Assembly: GCA_905250125.1 (NCBI GenBank)
Contig: CAJNOL010000559.1
Span: 59,865-123,864, forward strand
DNA length: 64,000 bases
Source: Rotaria sordida
Taxonomy: Eukaryota > Rotifera > Eurotatoria > Philodinida > Philodinidae
Reading direction: 5' to 3'
The notes under the pieces: generated by a model
The model's database searches: none
Told to the model about the DNA's origin: nothing
What the model saw: the letters and a program-made list of their open reading frames with translations, nothing else
Position numbers and translations under genes: made by a program
Shown here: positions 36,301 through 54,880 of the stretch, in pieces
How positions within the stretch are numbered: position 1 is the first letter of the stretch
How the letters are laid out: every line of letters begins with the position of its first letter

Positions 36301-39300
36301 AGTTGCATTCTAGCATTACTAGTGATGTGATATCGATTTATTTTAGATAGGTTAGTCATAAGTCTTCTAATGCTAACTGACTTATTGAAGATGAATTGTC
36401 AAAGATTGTTGTTCATGAAAACAGATTTTAACCAAAACTTTGTTTAGTATATTCTTTAAATCAAATAAACCTGAGCGTAGATAAAGTCAAGACTGTAGAT
36501 TACAATTATTATATTGAAAATTGTCCGAAGCCTTTTGTTAATGAAATATGGAAAAAAAATGGACATTAGATTCAAAATGCACAAAATTGCTTGACGATCG
36601 TCGTTTACTTCATAATCATCCAATGTCATTAATTCTCTGACAGAAAAAGACATCAATATAATGTCATACCCAACATATTCGCCAGGTCTGATACTATATA
36701 ATTTTTGGCTAACTAATTCTATCGAATGTAGTTTAAATGATTAAATAAATGAAACATGATTAGCTCATATGGTATCCAAGGTAGCTAAAAATTTTTTAGA
36801 AAAAGAGGTCAAAAAACCTTTTAATAAATTGTCAGAACGGATTGACCCGGACATAAATAATCAAGGCAACTATGCTCAGCATTTGATAAAATAAAATTGA
36901 AAATATCTCATTATTTTTCCATTACTATTTAATGTTCTTAGGACTTTTGGTCAGACCTACGTAAAAATAAAATATGTTGTCACATGTGTCGCACTTTGTG
37001 CTACAATGTAGAATGTATTAAAGTGCAACATATGGTGCTCGTTGCAACGTATTTTGAAAATGTGATTCGAATTTAGTTTTTAGTGCATTTTTCATTTTCT
37101 TTTTCTGCAGAAATGAATAATTTCTATTTTTGCTTTTTTGTCAGTTTAATTTGAATTAGTGATATCTATTCTTAAAGCTCAATGCTGTTAGATTTAACTG
37201 TCTCGACTTCGTTTGATCTTGATGATAAGATCACTTTAGGGCAGTTCTTTCTCGATGTCTCAACATGTTCTCTACCAATAACTAATTGAGACAAAAAAAA
37301 ACTATGTATGTTAAATTGAGTTGGTTTATAAAACAGTGAATGAGTAATTAGCCGATATATTACGACATATTTTAGTATGTACTCCTAGACTGAATAGTAC
37401 AATGGGGCTGTGTGTTTGGTGATTTGAGAATTCATTCCTAGGGTTTAACATAGTTTTTGATTCATCCAAAATGAAGAAATGAAATATCAAGTTCTAGACC
37501 ATAAATCCAGATGAGTGCTGTGCAATGATTTGAAATGAAGTTTGATGAGTACACCATTGTACGTCTTCGAGATGCTATACGACTTGTTATAGAATGTTTA
37601 TACGAATTCTATAGAAAAGTCACAGAGTCATGTGACATATTGAACAAGTTAAAATTACATGATGATAGAAAATCAATGTCAAAAAATATAAATAATATCA
37701 TCTTTGTAGAAGATATCAATTTTTCTTGAATAATCGCGAAGGCTAAAAAAAATCATAAATATATAGTTTTGTTTTCAGTTAGTATTAGACACTTATGTTA
37801 AAGCTTTTTATCCATACGTATAACGTAAACAAATATTTTTAACCTCAATAAAGCATTTTCACTTGTCATCTAAGAAGACATCAAAACAAACTTTATGAAT
37901 GAGACTGCTGATCTACTTATCGAAGACCGTATATGAATAATGTCTTGTTATAATATATAAACTAATTGATTTTACAGGAAGAATGAACCTCTCTATATTT
38001 TATTTAATATCCATTTTTTCAGATCTTACAAGGCATGCGTGTCAAACATGAAGAATTTTGTAAAAGAAATTTTTATCCAATTATTTTAACCATATCACAC
38101 AGTTTTTATGTAACACATTTCAGCAGACGGTAAGTGTGAAGCTTCATTTTCATGAAGTCAACTCTCTCTCTCTTTCATCGACACTACATTGAAATACATT
38201 GAACTATTCAGGCATCAATTATGTTAAAAGAACTTGTCATATAAAAATTTTGTGATGTGGTTAAAATAATTTAATGGAAATTTCTATTACAAAATTGTTC
38301 ATGTTTGACGTGCGTGTCTTGTAAAGTCTGAAAAAATGGATATTAAATAAAATATCACAGAAAGATTTATTCTTCCTGAAACATCCGTTACTTCCGTAAT
38401 TGCATTTTTCGATGTTTAAGTAAAAAGGTATGGTGAAAAAATATGTCTTAAAATAATCTTCTTATGATTATATTGTGTGTTATTAACTTGAAAACATTTC
38501 AAGAAAACTCAAAATTTGATTTTTATAATCATAGTTACACTAAACTTATGAAAATGTTCTTTTTTTTATTTTTAGACTCATTTAAAAGAATTTTGTTCAA
38601 AATTTCAAATTGAATTATCAAATATTGTTGATGAACATACAACACATTTAATAACTGATGAAGAAGGTGAAACACTTGTATGTCCATTATCAAAAAAAGT
38701 TATACAATCTGTTGCACGTCATATGTATATTGTAACATATCGTTGGATTGATGCTTGTTTAAAAGCAAATCGAATATTAAATGAAAAATTATTTGAAATT
38801 CAAGGAGATTTAACACTTTCATCAGATCATAATGGTTTGTTTGTTGTTTTTTGTTAAATTTATTTTTCTTCTTTTTCTTTAAAAGGTATGCAACGAAGTC
38901 GTCAAAGTATATTACCAGATAATTTACCAAAAAATTTATTACTTGAAAATTTTTCTATTATGTTAAAATGTAATGGATGTCAAGAAATGATGAATAATGA
39001 TGAATTAATTGAATTAGTTCAATTATCAGGTGCTAAACATACAACTGATTCACATTTTTCACGTTTACAAACAGGGATAACACGTATTGTTCTTTGTGAA
39101 AAAGAATATTTAATTAATCGACGTGAAATGTATGAAAAATGTATTCATGCTGGTATTCATTTTCTTACTCCTGAATGGTAAAACAGAAAGAATCACAATG
39201 AAGAAGAAAAAAAAAAAGATTTATTTTTCTTTTTTTTTTTTTAATAGGTTTCTTGAATCACTTGTTCAATATCGTATTCAACCGTTTCAAGAATATCAAA

Positions 39301-39311
39301 TAACACCTTAA
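32638..39311 (+). CDS. Three Cys/His repeats + TALE homeodomain + BRCA1-like tandem BRCT, nine exons
   Basis: Exons are 32638-33173, 33238-33785, 34816-34938, 34993-35115, 35179-35454, 35508-35827, 38576-38834, 38886-39177 and 39248-39311. Every junction keeps phase, giving 846 residues. In order: three copies of a motif (about 64-115, 138-190, 280-330) reading GDII-x3-NG-x-RKKFDG-x2-WR-x-IC-x4-C ... C-x2-H; acidic and Ser-rich linkers; a TALE homeodomain (about 438-500: LKKWLREHRTHPYPSNQEK, then WFNNARA); and a BRCT pair (about 628-725 and 745-840). BRCT1 has TTHLIT, a lysine after VCPLSK at the phosphate-binding position of BRCA1 K1702, TYRWID, and LNEKLFEIQGD, very close to BRCA1. BRCT2 ends in TPEWFLESL. 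It is likely nuclear, binding DNA and phosphoserine partners. Odd points: two donors are gttaat, and intron 6 is 2.7 kb with transposons. It could be two adjacent genes, but the exon encoding strand 1 of BRCT1 splices in phase from the homeodomain exon. Confidence 0.75.
34290..34505. repeat. Hairpin repeat in intron 2 of the homeodomain-BRCT gene
   Basis: TAAAATTCTGAATAAAATGA with flanking sequence recurs inverted (TCATTTTATTCAGAATTTTA) about 130 nt downstream, giving arms of about 65 nt. It is non-coding and lies inside a 1.03-kb intron. Confidence 0.65.
36046..36963. mobile_element. Long TIR element, family C relative, in intron 6
   Basis: The ends read CGTAGGTCTGACCAAAAGT and the exact reverse complement, flanked by TA. 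Arms are about 220 nt with high identity. The end shares the TAGGTC-G-CCAAAAGT core of the 25045-25972 element. The interior near 36661-36715 translates to a degraded PTYSPG..LYNFW-like phrase, resembling the third-aspartate region of Tc1/mariner transposases. It is thus a decayed autonomous element or a derivative. Confidence 0.8.
37965..38395. repeat. Foldback element in intron 6
   Basis: TTTATTTAATATCCATTTTT and CAAACATGAAGAATTTTGTA in the left arm recur inverted in the right arm (gaaaaaatggatattaaata, caaaattgttcatgtttg). The arms are about 170 nt. Outer sequence resembles DNA near 40180-40320, suggesting a further diverged copy. Confidence 0.7.
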
Positions 39312-39898
39312 AACAAAAACAAAAGACACTGCGATAAATTTCTTTTTTTTTTGCTTTTTCTTTTTTCTTTTCGTTTTTTTTTTTTTTTGGTTTGTTGTCA
39401 GATTAAACACAAAACGCAATTCGTCGTGTATTCTCTTTAAATGAAAAAAAAAACAAAACAAATTATAACAATATAGAATTGTATATATTTTTCCGATGAT
39501 AAATAATCGAATGTATTTGACAGACAAAACAATTGAATACCTTATGCAAAAATAACTAAATAGAGAATGTTAAATAACAGAAATTTTATTTGGTTTTTTT
39601 CTAGTTTTGTATAAAAGAAAAAAATGAATTACTTCAGATGGATGATAAATAGTAAGAACTTAGAAGCAGAAATACAATCGTGGGTTTTGACTGGAAATAG
39701 TCATAATTGAAAAGTGCTATTCATTGAATACAATCATGACAAATGTAAAATTGGTGCTGGTCTATTATGCTTGCTTTCTTGCTTTTATTATATTAATTTT
39801 TTCAAAACTTCTATTGATCTTAAAGTTATCACATCGTTTACTGTGAAAATACGATCTGAAAAGAGTATTGAAGTATAGAGATAGAAAGACAAATATAA

Positions 39899-40043
39899 GT
39901 TTTCTTCCATTTAATGGTGTATACATTATTGAGTTCTACTGGGTACAGTTGACATGCCAGTAGATGGCGCCATCTATAACAATGTTGATGGTACCCAGTA
40001 GAACCTGATAATGCATACGGCATTAGATAGAGGAAGTTTTTTT
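39899..40043. repeat. Short hairpin MITE, family B copy 2
   Basis: Arms TTAATGGTGTATACATTATT / inverted and GTTCTACTGGGTAC / inverted surround a central tagatggcgccatcta. End motif and size match the 6075-6240 hairpin. Confidence 0.7.
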
Positions 40044-41833
40044 TGTCTACAATACTACATGTATTGCATTCTGCTGTCAAACCTTGGTGTTATCTTTGGA
40101 CCCACCCTTCCCTGGACAGATGTCTTGACAAAACTGTCACTTCTTTGCTTCACAGGTTATGACAGACGTTGTTGACAAACGATCAAAGACTGTTTATCAA
40201 TAACATCTTGTTACAATATATGAATTACTTTCTTATTACATTTCTGGATGGTTAAGTAAAATGATGGTGAAGTAATGTGTCACGAAATGATCTTCCTGTA
40301 ATTAGTAACAGCAGCTCGATTATGTTTCATATGTTAATCTCGAAGGAATTGATCTGTAGTGGTTATATCATGAAATTTTGTTGACAATTGACAATATTAG
40401 ATTCGGGAGTCCAACGCTAGAATTATTTATCCAGGACTCTGTACTTAAATCTTTTACTTTATGAATTGAACTTTAGTTCGAATAGATTCTAGATGATCAA
40501 AAGAATTCAATTCTCCACAAAAGAAGATTAGATTATGTGAACGCCTCTCATGTATGAAAAGCTTGGTTGCGAAAACCAAAATTTGAATTCATACAGTTTA
40601 TATCCAAGTTTTTTTTTTTGCATTGGTGAATTTCTCGTTTGCTATTGATTTTGAAAATTTTATAATAAGATAAATCGATAATACAAAACAAGACAAATCT
40701 AATTATCAGCATATATTTATAACATATAAAAGTTATTGGCTTTAATCGATCTGAATGATAATGTTTGAAGTTTTAGTTCCATTATCGTATTCGACAATAA
40801 AAATGTCAAGTTCAATTAAAGTTTTTTCATTTGTTGATGACTATTAGAAAAAAAAGCAATTTTTTATGTCAAGTACTTGCAGATTTTATATTTAAGAGTC
40901 TGACAATCGAATAGACCTTTCTTTTTTTTTGATATAAAACAAAGTAAATTCTCGATAAACATATGTCAATATAGAACATATGTTTTAATCGAATAATAGT
41001 ATTTAGAATTTATTAAAAATCTTTTTTCAATAACAAAAAATATCAAATTTTGAATTTTTCTCTTATTTAATTTATTATATTGATTGGGTTTTTTTTTTCT
41101 ATTTGATTACGAATGGAATCAAGTTATTAATAAGATATAAATGAATATTGCATAGATTAACTGAACTTTTTAAAGATAAATAAGAACTCTCAAGAGAAAT
41201 ATTCATTGCACGTTCATATTTTTTTTTTTGATTAAATCTAAACATAAAGAAATTATATATTAGTTCTAATAGATATTTATAAATAATAAAAAAATAAAAC
41301 TTATTTTTATTCTTGTCCTAGATTTAAAATTAATGAATATTCATTGACATTGACATTGACATTTTATGAATATCGTCTGTCAAATAAATTAAACATATTT
41401 CCATCTTCTATTTAGTCTCTATTTATTATTTTTTTTTGTTTAGATATATTCACCTAATAGTTCTTAATTACATTGAAATCGTGCATGTATGTATGTACAT
41501 TATCAACAACAACAACAACAAAAAAAAGCAACAAATATGTTTATTTTAAAGTTTTGGATTTTGTTTTTCTGTTTTTTTATGTTGATCGCACTGATGTCAA
41601 GCAGTGGCATTGTAATTATTCAGACAAATACATTCTCATTATTGTTTCCGGACGAAAAGAAAAATTGTTCTGTAAAGTTCTATGAAATTGTTACACGTAT
41701 GAACACTCGATGTTTTTTTTTTCTTTCGGGTTTTTTTTTTGCTTAGTCGCATCTTATATCTGTTCTTTGAAGCTTTTTATTATTTTTCATCTTTCTTTTG
41801 TGTAGTTCGGAAATATAATGCTGTTGGTAGTGT

Positions 41834-41857
41834 GTGCGTGCGTGCGTGCGTGCGTAC
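41834..41857. repeat. GTGC microsatellite
   Basis: About five tandem gtgc units beginning in gtgtgcgtgcgtgcg, which are conspicuous in AT-rich DNA. Confidence 0.75.
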
Positions 41858-43618
41858 GTATACTGAGAAAAAAGGCGAAGGAGAGAAACTAACACAGATA
41901 GTCGGAGATGCGACAGACAGTGAAAGAGAGAGAGAAGGAGAAAAAAAAAGAAAAAAAAAGAAAAGAACATAACAAAAAAAAAATATATATTGACCTCATT
42001 CTTCTTCTCTAGTACTCCTAGTGCAGTATAAGCAAACTTTATGGCCATATATTCGATAGATCTATTGTATTTCTAAACAAGACTATGTATTAAAAATAAT
42101 TCAATATCGAACAATAACAAAAACTAATATGAATTGATCTTAAACAGGCTTTTAAAAAGAAAAAAAAGGTTAGTTAGTTTTTGTTTTATTTTTTTCTTTT
42201 TTGTTATCTATTCTATCAAAGAAAGAAAAAAAATAATGAAAGAAAATTGAACTTGAGCATTTTGCGTTTTACTCTTTCACATCATAAAACTATTCTGTAA
42301 GTTCAAGGATATCATTAGTGCGTATGAAAAAAAATATATAACAAAGAAAAATAAAACATACATGTAATATATACTTCATGACAAGGGTAATATAATAGAT
42401 ACATACATATGTATATGATCTAGATAGATGAAACATTCATTGTTATGGTTAAATCGCTTTTTTTTTCCTGTGTATGTAAGAGAATAATAAGAAAAAGATG
42501 TTTTTGTTTTTGAAAAACTCACGTAAGATAAATTTTTGTTATGTATTTTGGTTTTAATCAATGAAAAAGAATTTCGTTATCTATTGAATGAACAACGATA
42601 TGGTTTTTTTTATATTCTTGACTAGAATGCTTCTGTAAATGAAGTACTTAATTACTATAACGAGGTGTTTATGTTTTTTCCACGTGTCGTAAAATATTTT
42701 TTCACTCTTTGTAATCTGTTTAATATATGCGTACGTTTCTTTTTTTGTTTATCACAGCAATGCTAACATATGTGCATAGAGTAAATATATTAGAATATAA
42801 CGAGATTACAACGTTTACTTTATCAGGTTTTTTTTATTTTTGGCTAAATGAAATATATTATTTTATCATGATTTTGTTTTTCTTCGAGCAGATATTAACA
42901 TATGAATTCATATTTTTTTAATCTATTTAAAAGGAAATGTCTTTCAGAAAAATATTTAATTATTCCCATTTCAACGAAATACTTTCAATAGCAACAGAAA
43001 AAAAAAAGAAATGAATTAAATTCTGTGCATGATTTGTTTATTTAACATGACATTCTTATTGTCTTGTTAGTTAGTTTACTCATATAAAGTAAATGACTAA
43101 GAAGCCAAATGAATTAATGTTTAATTATGTAAGAGTGTAGGTGTGTTTTATAGTCATAGATGTCTTTTTATACCATATCTGATGTTCTCTCTTACATCGT
43201 TTTATGTTATTATTGCGTTGCTATCGATGTCGAACAATAGTGATGTAAAAAACTGAGGAAAATATTTGATGGATTGTTCTCATTTAAACCACATTAAAAA
43301 GAAAGGAAAAGGCTCCAGTCATTTTCTTTTCTTTTAGATTTCTTTTTTTTTCTTCTCGATCTGCCGCCTTTTCATGAATAGCGTATAGACACGTACACTT
43401 GAAAATTTCATATGCACACACATGTCCTCTCCCATATGACAAAAGTAACTGTATTTATTTTTTTCGTTCGCTTTTTTTTTGTTTTTAAATAAAATTCTTA
43501 TTCTGCGCTGTTCACAACCGTTCGACAGTTAGCTATAATTAAACGATAGATGAGTGTTGTGTTGACATCATAAATGTTTGTTTCATACAGTTCATGATGA
43601 TTGTGTTTTTAACTTTAG

Positions 43619-50087
<6,469 letters not shown>

Positions 50088-50704
50088 TCTGATTATTTTG
50101 TTCATTTTATATCTCACCGGTGATCTTTTTTTGTTTTATAATAGTGAATCATTTTTTTTTGTTGTTGTTTGTTTGGGAGGGATATTAAATCTCTTTAAAT
50201 AATGAACTCATGGTGAATATTCTTATTTACATATAAAAGATTCATACTTATTTTATGTATATTTTCTTTTTTTGTTTTGTTCTCTTGTTTTTGTTACCTA
50301 CAAAAACAATTTGAATAGTTTTGTCTTTGTAATAAATTTTCGTTTTATTTTCTTTCTGTTTGATTTTCCATTATCGTTTCTTGTTCCATATGATATACTT
50401 CTTTGAATGTACAGAAAGAAAAACTGTGTGTTATTCGTTTTGCTTGTAAAATGAAAAATGATGAAAACAAATAACAGAAAAATGAATATGCATTTTAGAA
50501 AAAAAACACATAACGACTGAGTCATAACTGAGTATACCTTGTTTTTTCCCCGTTCTGTCTAAGCATCATTAGATATACATCCATGACAAGTGTTATTTCG
50601 TCATATATCGAAATTATGCAAGAGTCTTTCGTAATTTTCTTTAAATAAGAGTGTCCTTTTTTTTCTCATACATACATTATAATAGTTTATCTAACGTGTA
50701 GAAG

Positions 50705-51898
50705 ATGCATAGCAATGTAGAGTTACTTCCTATTTGTTTACCATCAGGTGCTATGGATTGTGCAAAGGTTATGTCAACAAAGGAAGATATTAACTCGCAT
50801 TATTATCAATCAAATAGTACTAGTAGTGATCAAGAAAGTAATCTTGATGATTATGTTATTGTATCATCTTCAGCATCAATAATTAGTAGTGAGAATAATA
50901 GGTAGAATAAATTATTTGATTTATTTGATTTTTTTTTCTATGTTTTACTATTTAGTTCTGAAGAAAACTTATTAGAACAAGAAGATGATTCAGATTATTT
51001 TGCTCAATTTAGTTGTCCAAATGATGATAGTGATGATGATTTAGAATATTTTTATAATAATAATAATAATGATGATATATTTATTAATAATCATTTAAAT
51101 AGAAAACAATTATATTTAGCTGAACAGTTTGAAGAAAAAAATTATCAACGTTCAAAACGTTCGAATAAAAAAATCAATGCACATTGTCAGATTAAAACAA
51201 AACATGCTAAAAATATTAAAATTAAATCACATAATAAACAATTGTATATGCATCATCGATTAGTTAAACGTGTTGTACTTGATGAACCAAGTCGAAATTA
51301 TTTACCTTCGAATCCATCAACTCCATTATACTCATTTGAAGCTTTACGATCCCTTGTTTATGAACATCGTCATCTTGGCATTGGTTCTAATCGTCAAAGC
51401 CAAGTCCAACAACAAACTATTCGTAATAATAATAACAATAATAATACATCTAATGTTACAAATCAACTTCGAGAATATACAATTAATGAAAATAATATTT
51501 TAAATGATCCATGTTTTGATGATGCTATGATTAATTTTCTTCTTGACATGCAAAATCGTGATCTGTAATTATTATAAATTTTGTTTAAAATTCATTTTCT
51601 TTGTCTAATTATTTTCTTTTTTATATTTAGTTCTCCAAATGATTATGAAATGTTATTAAGACTTGATGAACGTGTACAACGTAAAACAGTTGATGTAAAT
51701 ATTCTAGATAAATTTCCAACTTTGAATGTTAGTGAAACACATTTAAATGATCAATGTACAATATGTATGGAAGCATATACTCTTGGACAAACAATTAAAT
51801 CGTTACCATGTACACATATATTTCATGTGCATTGTATTGAAATATATTTAAAAGAATTTTCTATACAATGTCCTTTAGATAACTTACCGTTAATATGA
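50705..51898 (+). CDS. RING-H2 finger protein, probable E3 ubiquitin ligase, three exons
   Basis: Exons are 50705-50901, 50956-51564 and 51631-51898, phase 2 at both junctions, giving 357 residues. The first 300 residues are acidic and Ser/Asn-rich, with a basic Lys/His stretch (about 135-165) and poly-Asn tracts; no domain is recognised there and no membrane segment is present. The C-terminal RING-H2 (about 313-352) reads CTICMEAYTLGQ, LPCTHIFHVHC, then CPLDNLP. The ligands are thus C-x2-C ... C-x-H-x2-H-x2-C ... C-x2-D: the last cysteine is replaced by aspartate, as in RBX1 (CPLDN), where Asp binds zinc. It probably recruits an E2 enzyme; the substrate is unknown. It starts about 620 nt after SIK on the same strand. 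Exon 1 is a confident but short N-terminal guess. Confidence 0.82.
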
Positions 51899-52134
51899 CT
51901 GATAAAAAAGTTTTATATTATTTTTATACTAAATGAACATGTAAGATTTGTATTTTTACATTTAAAAAAAAGAATTTTAGATGGATTCAATTCCAAGATT
52001 ATATAGATTTTTAGCATTATGATTCGAAAAGATATTTTTCAAAAGTATTCATACGTCGACATTTTATATAAAGAATAGTTGATTGACAATATGAAATCGC
52101 GTCAGTAAGAAAAGAAGGCATGCTTTATAATTTT
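51899..52134. other. 3' flank of the RING gene
   Basis: AT-rich sequence between the stop codon and the next foldback repeat; no gene. Confidence 0.4.
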
Positions 52135-53130
52135 GTTATTGTCTTTTTGCTTCTAAAATGATCTAATCTACTATCGGAATTTTCAAAGAAGGCACCTGGA
52201 AAAAAAGCTTATAACTTTCGAACAAAAAGTCATAGCGATCTGCGGTTTTCAGCAATCGATAGAAGATTATAGGGGGCACATTTTTATATAAAAATCAAGG
52301 TTTAAATAATCAGTGATTGTGGAATCACTGAAAGAGTAGGCTCGTTATTTGGTGAAATCTCAGCAGAACAAGCTGAAACTTTCAGCATATATAGCTCAAC
52401 TGTACTCCAATCTTCGCTGAAAATATCATTGATAAATCTTGTAATGACGAGGAATGGTGAGCCAACCATCATCTGGCCTTACATAAGACTCTCATTCACT
52501 CAAAATATTAGGAAATGGCCTCAACTTTTGGTTGAATAAATATCATAATCTAGACTTCATATCTATGCAATTATATCATAGTTTGATTAAATGAACGAGA
52601 AGAGACGGTGAAAATATTACTAAGTTCTGCATTTCTCTTAAGAAAGTTGGAAAGATTTGTTTTAAAATACTTATTGTATGAAAATCATTTCTTTGTCGAA
52701 TTTTGGCTATTATCGTACATTTTTACGCTCAAAGTGCGATGCTATTGCATAGATATGAAGTCTAGATTATGATATTTATTCAACCAAAAGTTGAGGCCAT
52801 TTCCTAATATTTTGAGTGAATGAGTGCCTTATGTAAGACCAGATGATGATTGGCTCACCAAACCTCGTCATTACAAGATTTATCGATGATATTTTCAGCG
52901 AAGATTGGAGTACAGTTGGGCTATATATGCTGGAAGTTTCAGCTTCTTCTGCTGAGTTTTCACAAAATAACGAGCCCACTCTTTCAGTGATTCCACAATC
53001 ACTAATTATTTAAACCTTGATTTTTATATAAAAATGTGCCCCCTATAATCTTCTATCGATTGCCGAAAATCGCAGGTCGCTATGACTTTTCGTTCGAAAG
53101 TTATAAACTTTTTTTCCAGATGCCTTCTTT
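52135..53130. repeat. Foldback inverted repeat of about 1 kb
   Basis: The left arm (gaaggcacctggaaaaaaag, agaagattatagggggcaca, gaggaatggtgagccaacca and so on to about 52570) is repeated inverted from about 52745 to 53130 with over 90% identity by eye. Only about 170 nt of unique spacer separates the arms. ORFs read through it are by-products. Confidence 0.85.
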
Positions 53131-54479
53131 TAAAATTCTGATAGTAGTAATGTCATCTCGTATATCATTAATCGCGATGATTTGGTTGCATTGGGTTTTT
53201 ATTAGTAAAATATATTCTAAAATTGTTTTCTTTTCGGTTGATTTAAATTCTTTCCAATAAATGATTCCAATTAGAGTAGAAAACACTCTCTGAAATCGTT
53301 TATAACGGAAATCGAAAGTCATAGGTACTACTGCTGACTCTTACGAGTGCTGCAATACACCGGTGATAGTGTGAACAAACCTACGACATGGGTTTTAGCA
53401 CCAGGAAGAGCAAAATTTTAGATCTTGAGCATTTCACTACTATCATCAACGACAGATAATCGATTAGGTAGTTCAATCGTGTATTCGTATATCTATGTGA
53501 ATTTAATAACTATTTAAAAGTATTTCAACATTCTTTGTATTGTCTCAAATCTTACATTATTTATTTTTATAATTTTTTTTTCATGTTCTTGGTGTATTGT
53601 AATGGAAACGGAACTTGTTCATTTTAAAACGATTAGTCTCCAAGAGTCAGGTATTTTTCAGATGATTTGTTAAGTTAATTATATTTTTGAAAATTTTAGT
53701 CATCAATCAAAATAAATCAGATGAATTGCATTTATTTAAGCTTTCGTATATTTTTTAAAAAGATATACTTGTTCTAATCTAAATTTTCAATCAGTTCTAA
53801 GATATACTGATCAAATCTTTCATCAAAATTTCAGATTAAATTTCCTCCGATAAATATCTGAAAAATTCCATTGCTAATTCGAAAACAAAACAAAATTATA
53901 ATTTGTTTTTAAGTGATAAATGATAAATCTAAATTTACGTCGTTTTTTTTTCTTAGTTTTTCGGAGAACTATATTTAGTGATGATATTAAGTTCAACAAT
54001 GAAAGTAGATCAATTCCATTAGTAATCTGCAATAAATTTATTAGCAAATAAGACTAAAAACTTAGAATAAAATATTTCTATCGTCATTTACTTTTTAATC
54101 AGATAAAGTTACGACGATCTTTAAAAATTTATTAGAGGTCGTCAATCTTACTGACGAAATTTATTTTATTTCTATCGCAAATAAAAGTACCTCATAAATT
54201 TTTTGTACTAAAGTACAAATACATTCTTTCAAATATAAGCATAATATTTCTACTTGCAATATTTATTCTCTCTCTGGCCGCAAAACCTCCGCTTCTCATA
54301 TTTTCTGGAGTGAAATGAATATGTCAAAGTCTTCTGAGTTCAATGAATCTCTCCAAGCTTTTTGATGGTCCGATAAGTATTGCGAACTATCATGAAATCT
54401 TTTAAATCTTAAAAGATCCTTACGAGAGAACTACTCGAACTGATATCAATCGTTGAAAGTCATATTGAGTTCATGAAGA
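53131..54479. other. Intergenic DNA with dispersed repeat phrases
   Basis: No gene is supported. A tagtgtgaacaaacct segment near 53370 recurs near 16960, marking a dispersed repeat. Confidence 0.35.
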
Positions 54480-54880
54480 GGTCTCAATAAGACTAAAAAA
54501 ATTCTAGAATGATTCGTGCCCATGAGCCTGTGGGATCGAATTATAACTGTTTTACTGAATTTTCGATCCAGCTTAAGACACATATCCACAAATCAAATAA
54601 TATATTGAATTTCTAAAAGAAATTATTGTTCGTCATAAAAATCTAGTTTACTTGAAAATTCAATATTTCGGCAAGAAAACATTCTTTTCTGTTAAAACTT
54701 TTAGGATATTTACAGAGTTATCAAACCTGTCTGTGGAAAAAATTTCAGATTGAAACTTCATTATTTGATTTTTAGATAAATACCTAAAGCTAGATCGAAG
54801 ATTCAGTAAAACGGTTATAACTCGGCTTCAGAAGCCCATATTAGTTTGGATAGTTCTCTTGTTAGTTTCTTCCCATGAGT
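54480..54880. repeat. Foldback repeat, family D copy 1
   Basis: ataactgttttactgaattttcgatccagctt in the left arm (long block, about 54542-54573) is inverted near 54790-54825 (agctagatcgaagattcagtaaaac). The same block appears in the element at 63195-63670. Confidence 0.65.

Larger units (their letters stand above)
39312..43618. other. Intergenic region upstream of SIK
   Basis: No gene is recognised. It holds the hairpin at 39899-40043, a diverged relative of the 37965 element near 40150-40330, a caa run (about 41503-41520), a GTGC microsatellite (about 41834-41857) and a purine-rich tract (about 41905-41970). The SIK promoter and probable 5' leader should lie toward 43618; nothing specific stands out. 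Confidence 0.45.

Noticed and set aside
37535..37729. 64-residue ORF in intron 6 of the homeodomain-BRCT gene
   Set aside because: Considered as an extra exon, but the exon 6 to exon 7 join already completes BRCT1, and no splice pair fits it in phase.
41473..42048. ORFs around the GTGC and purine tracts
   Set aside because: Translations of microsatellites and A/G runs, on both strands, without domain content.
52776..53322. Short ORFs on both strands
   Set aside because: They lie in, or run out of, the 1-kb foldback arm; sequence duplicated in inverse at 52135-52570.
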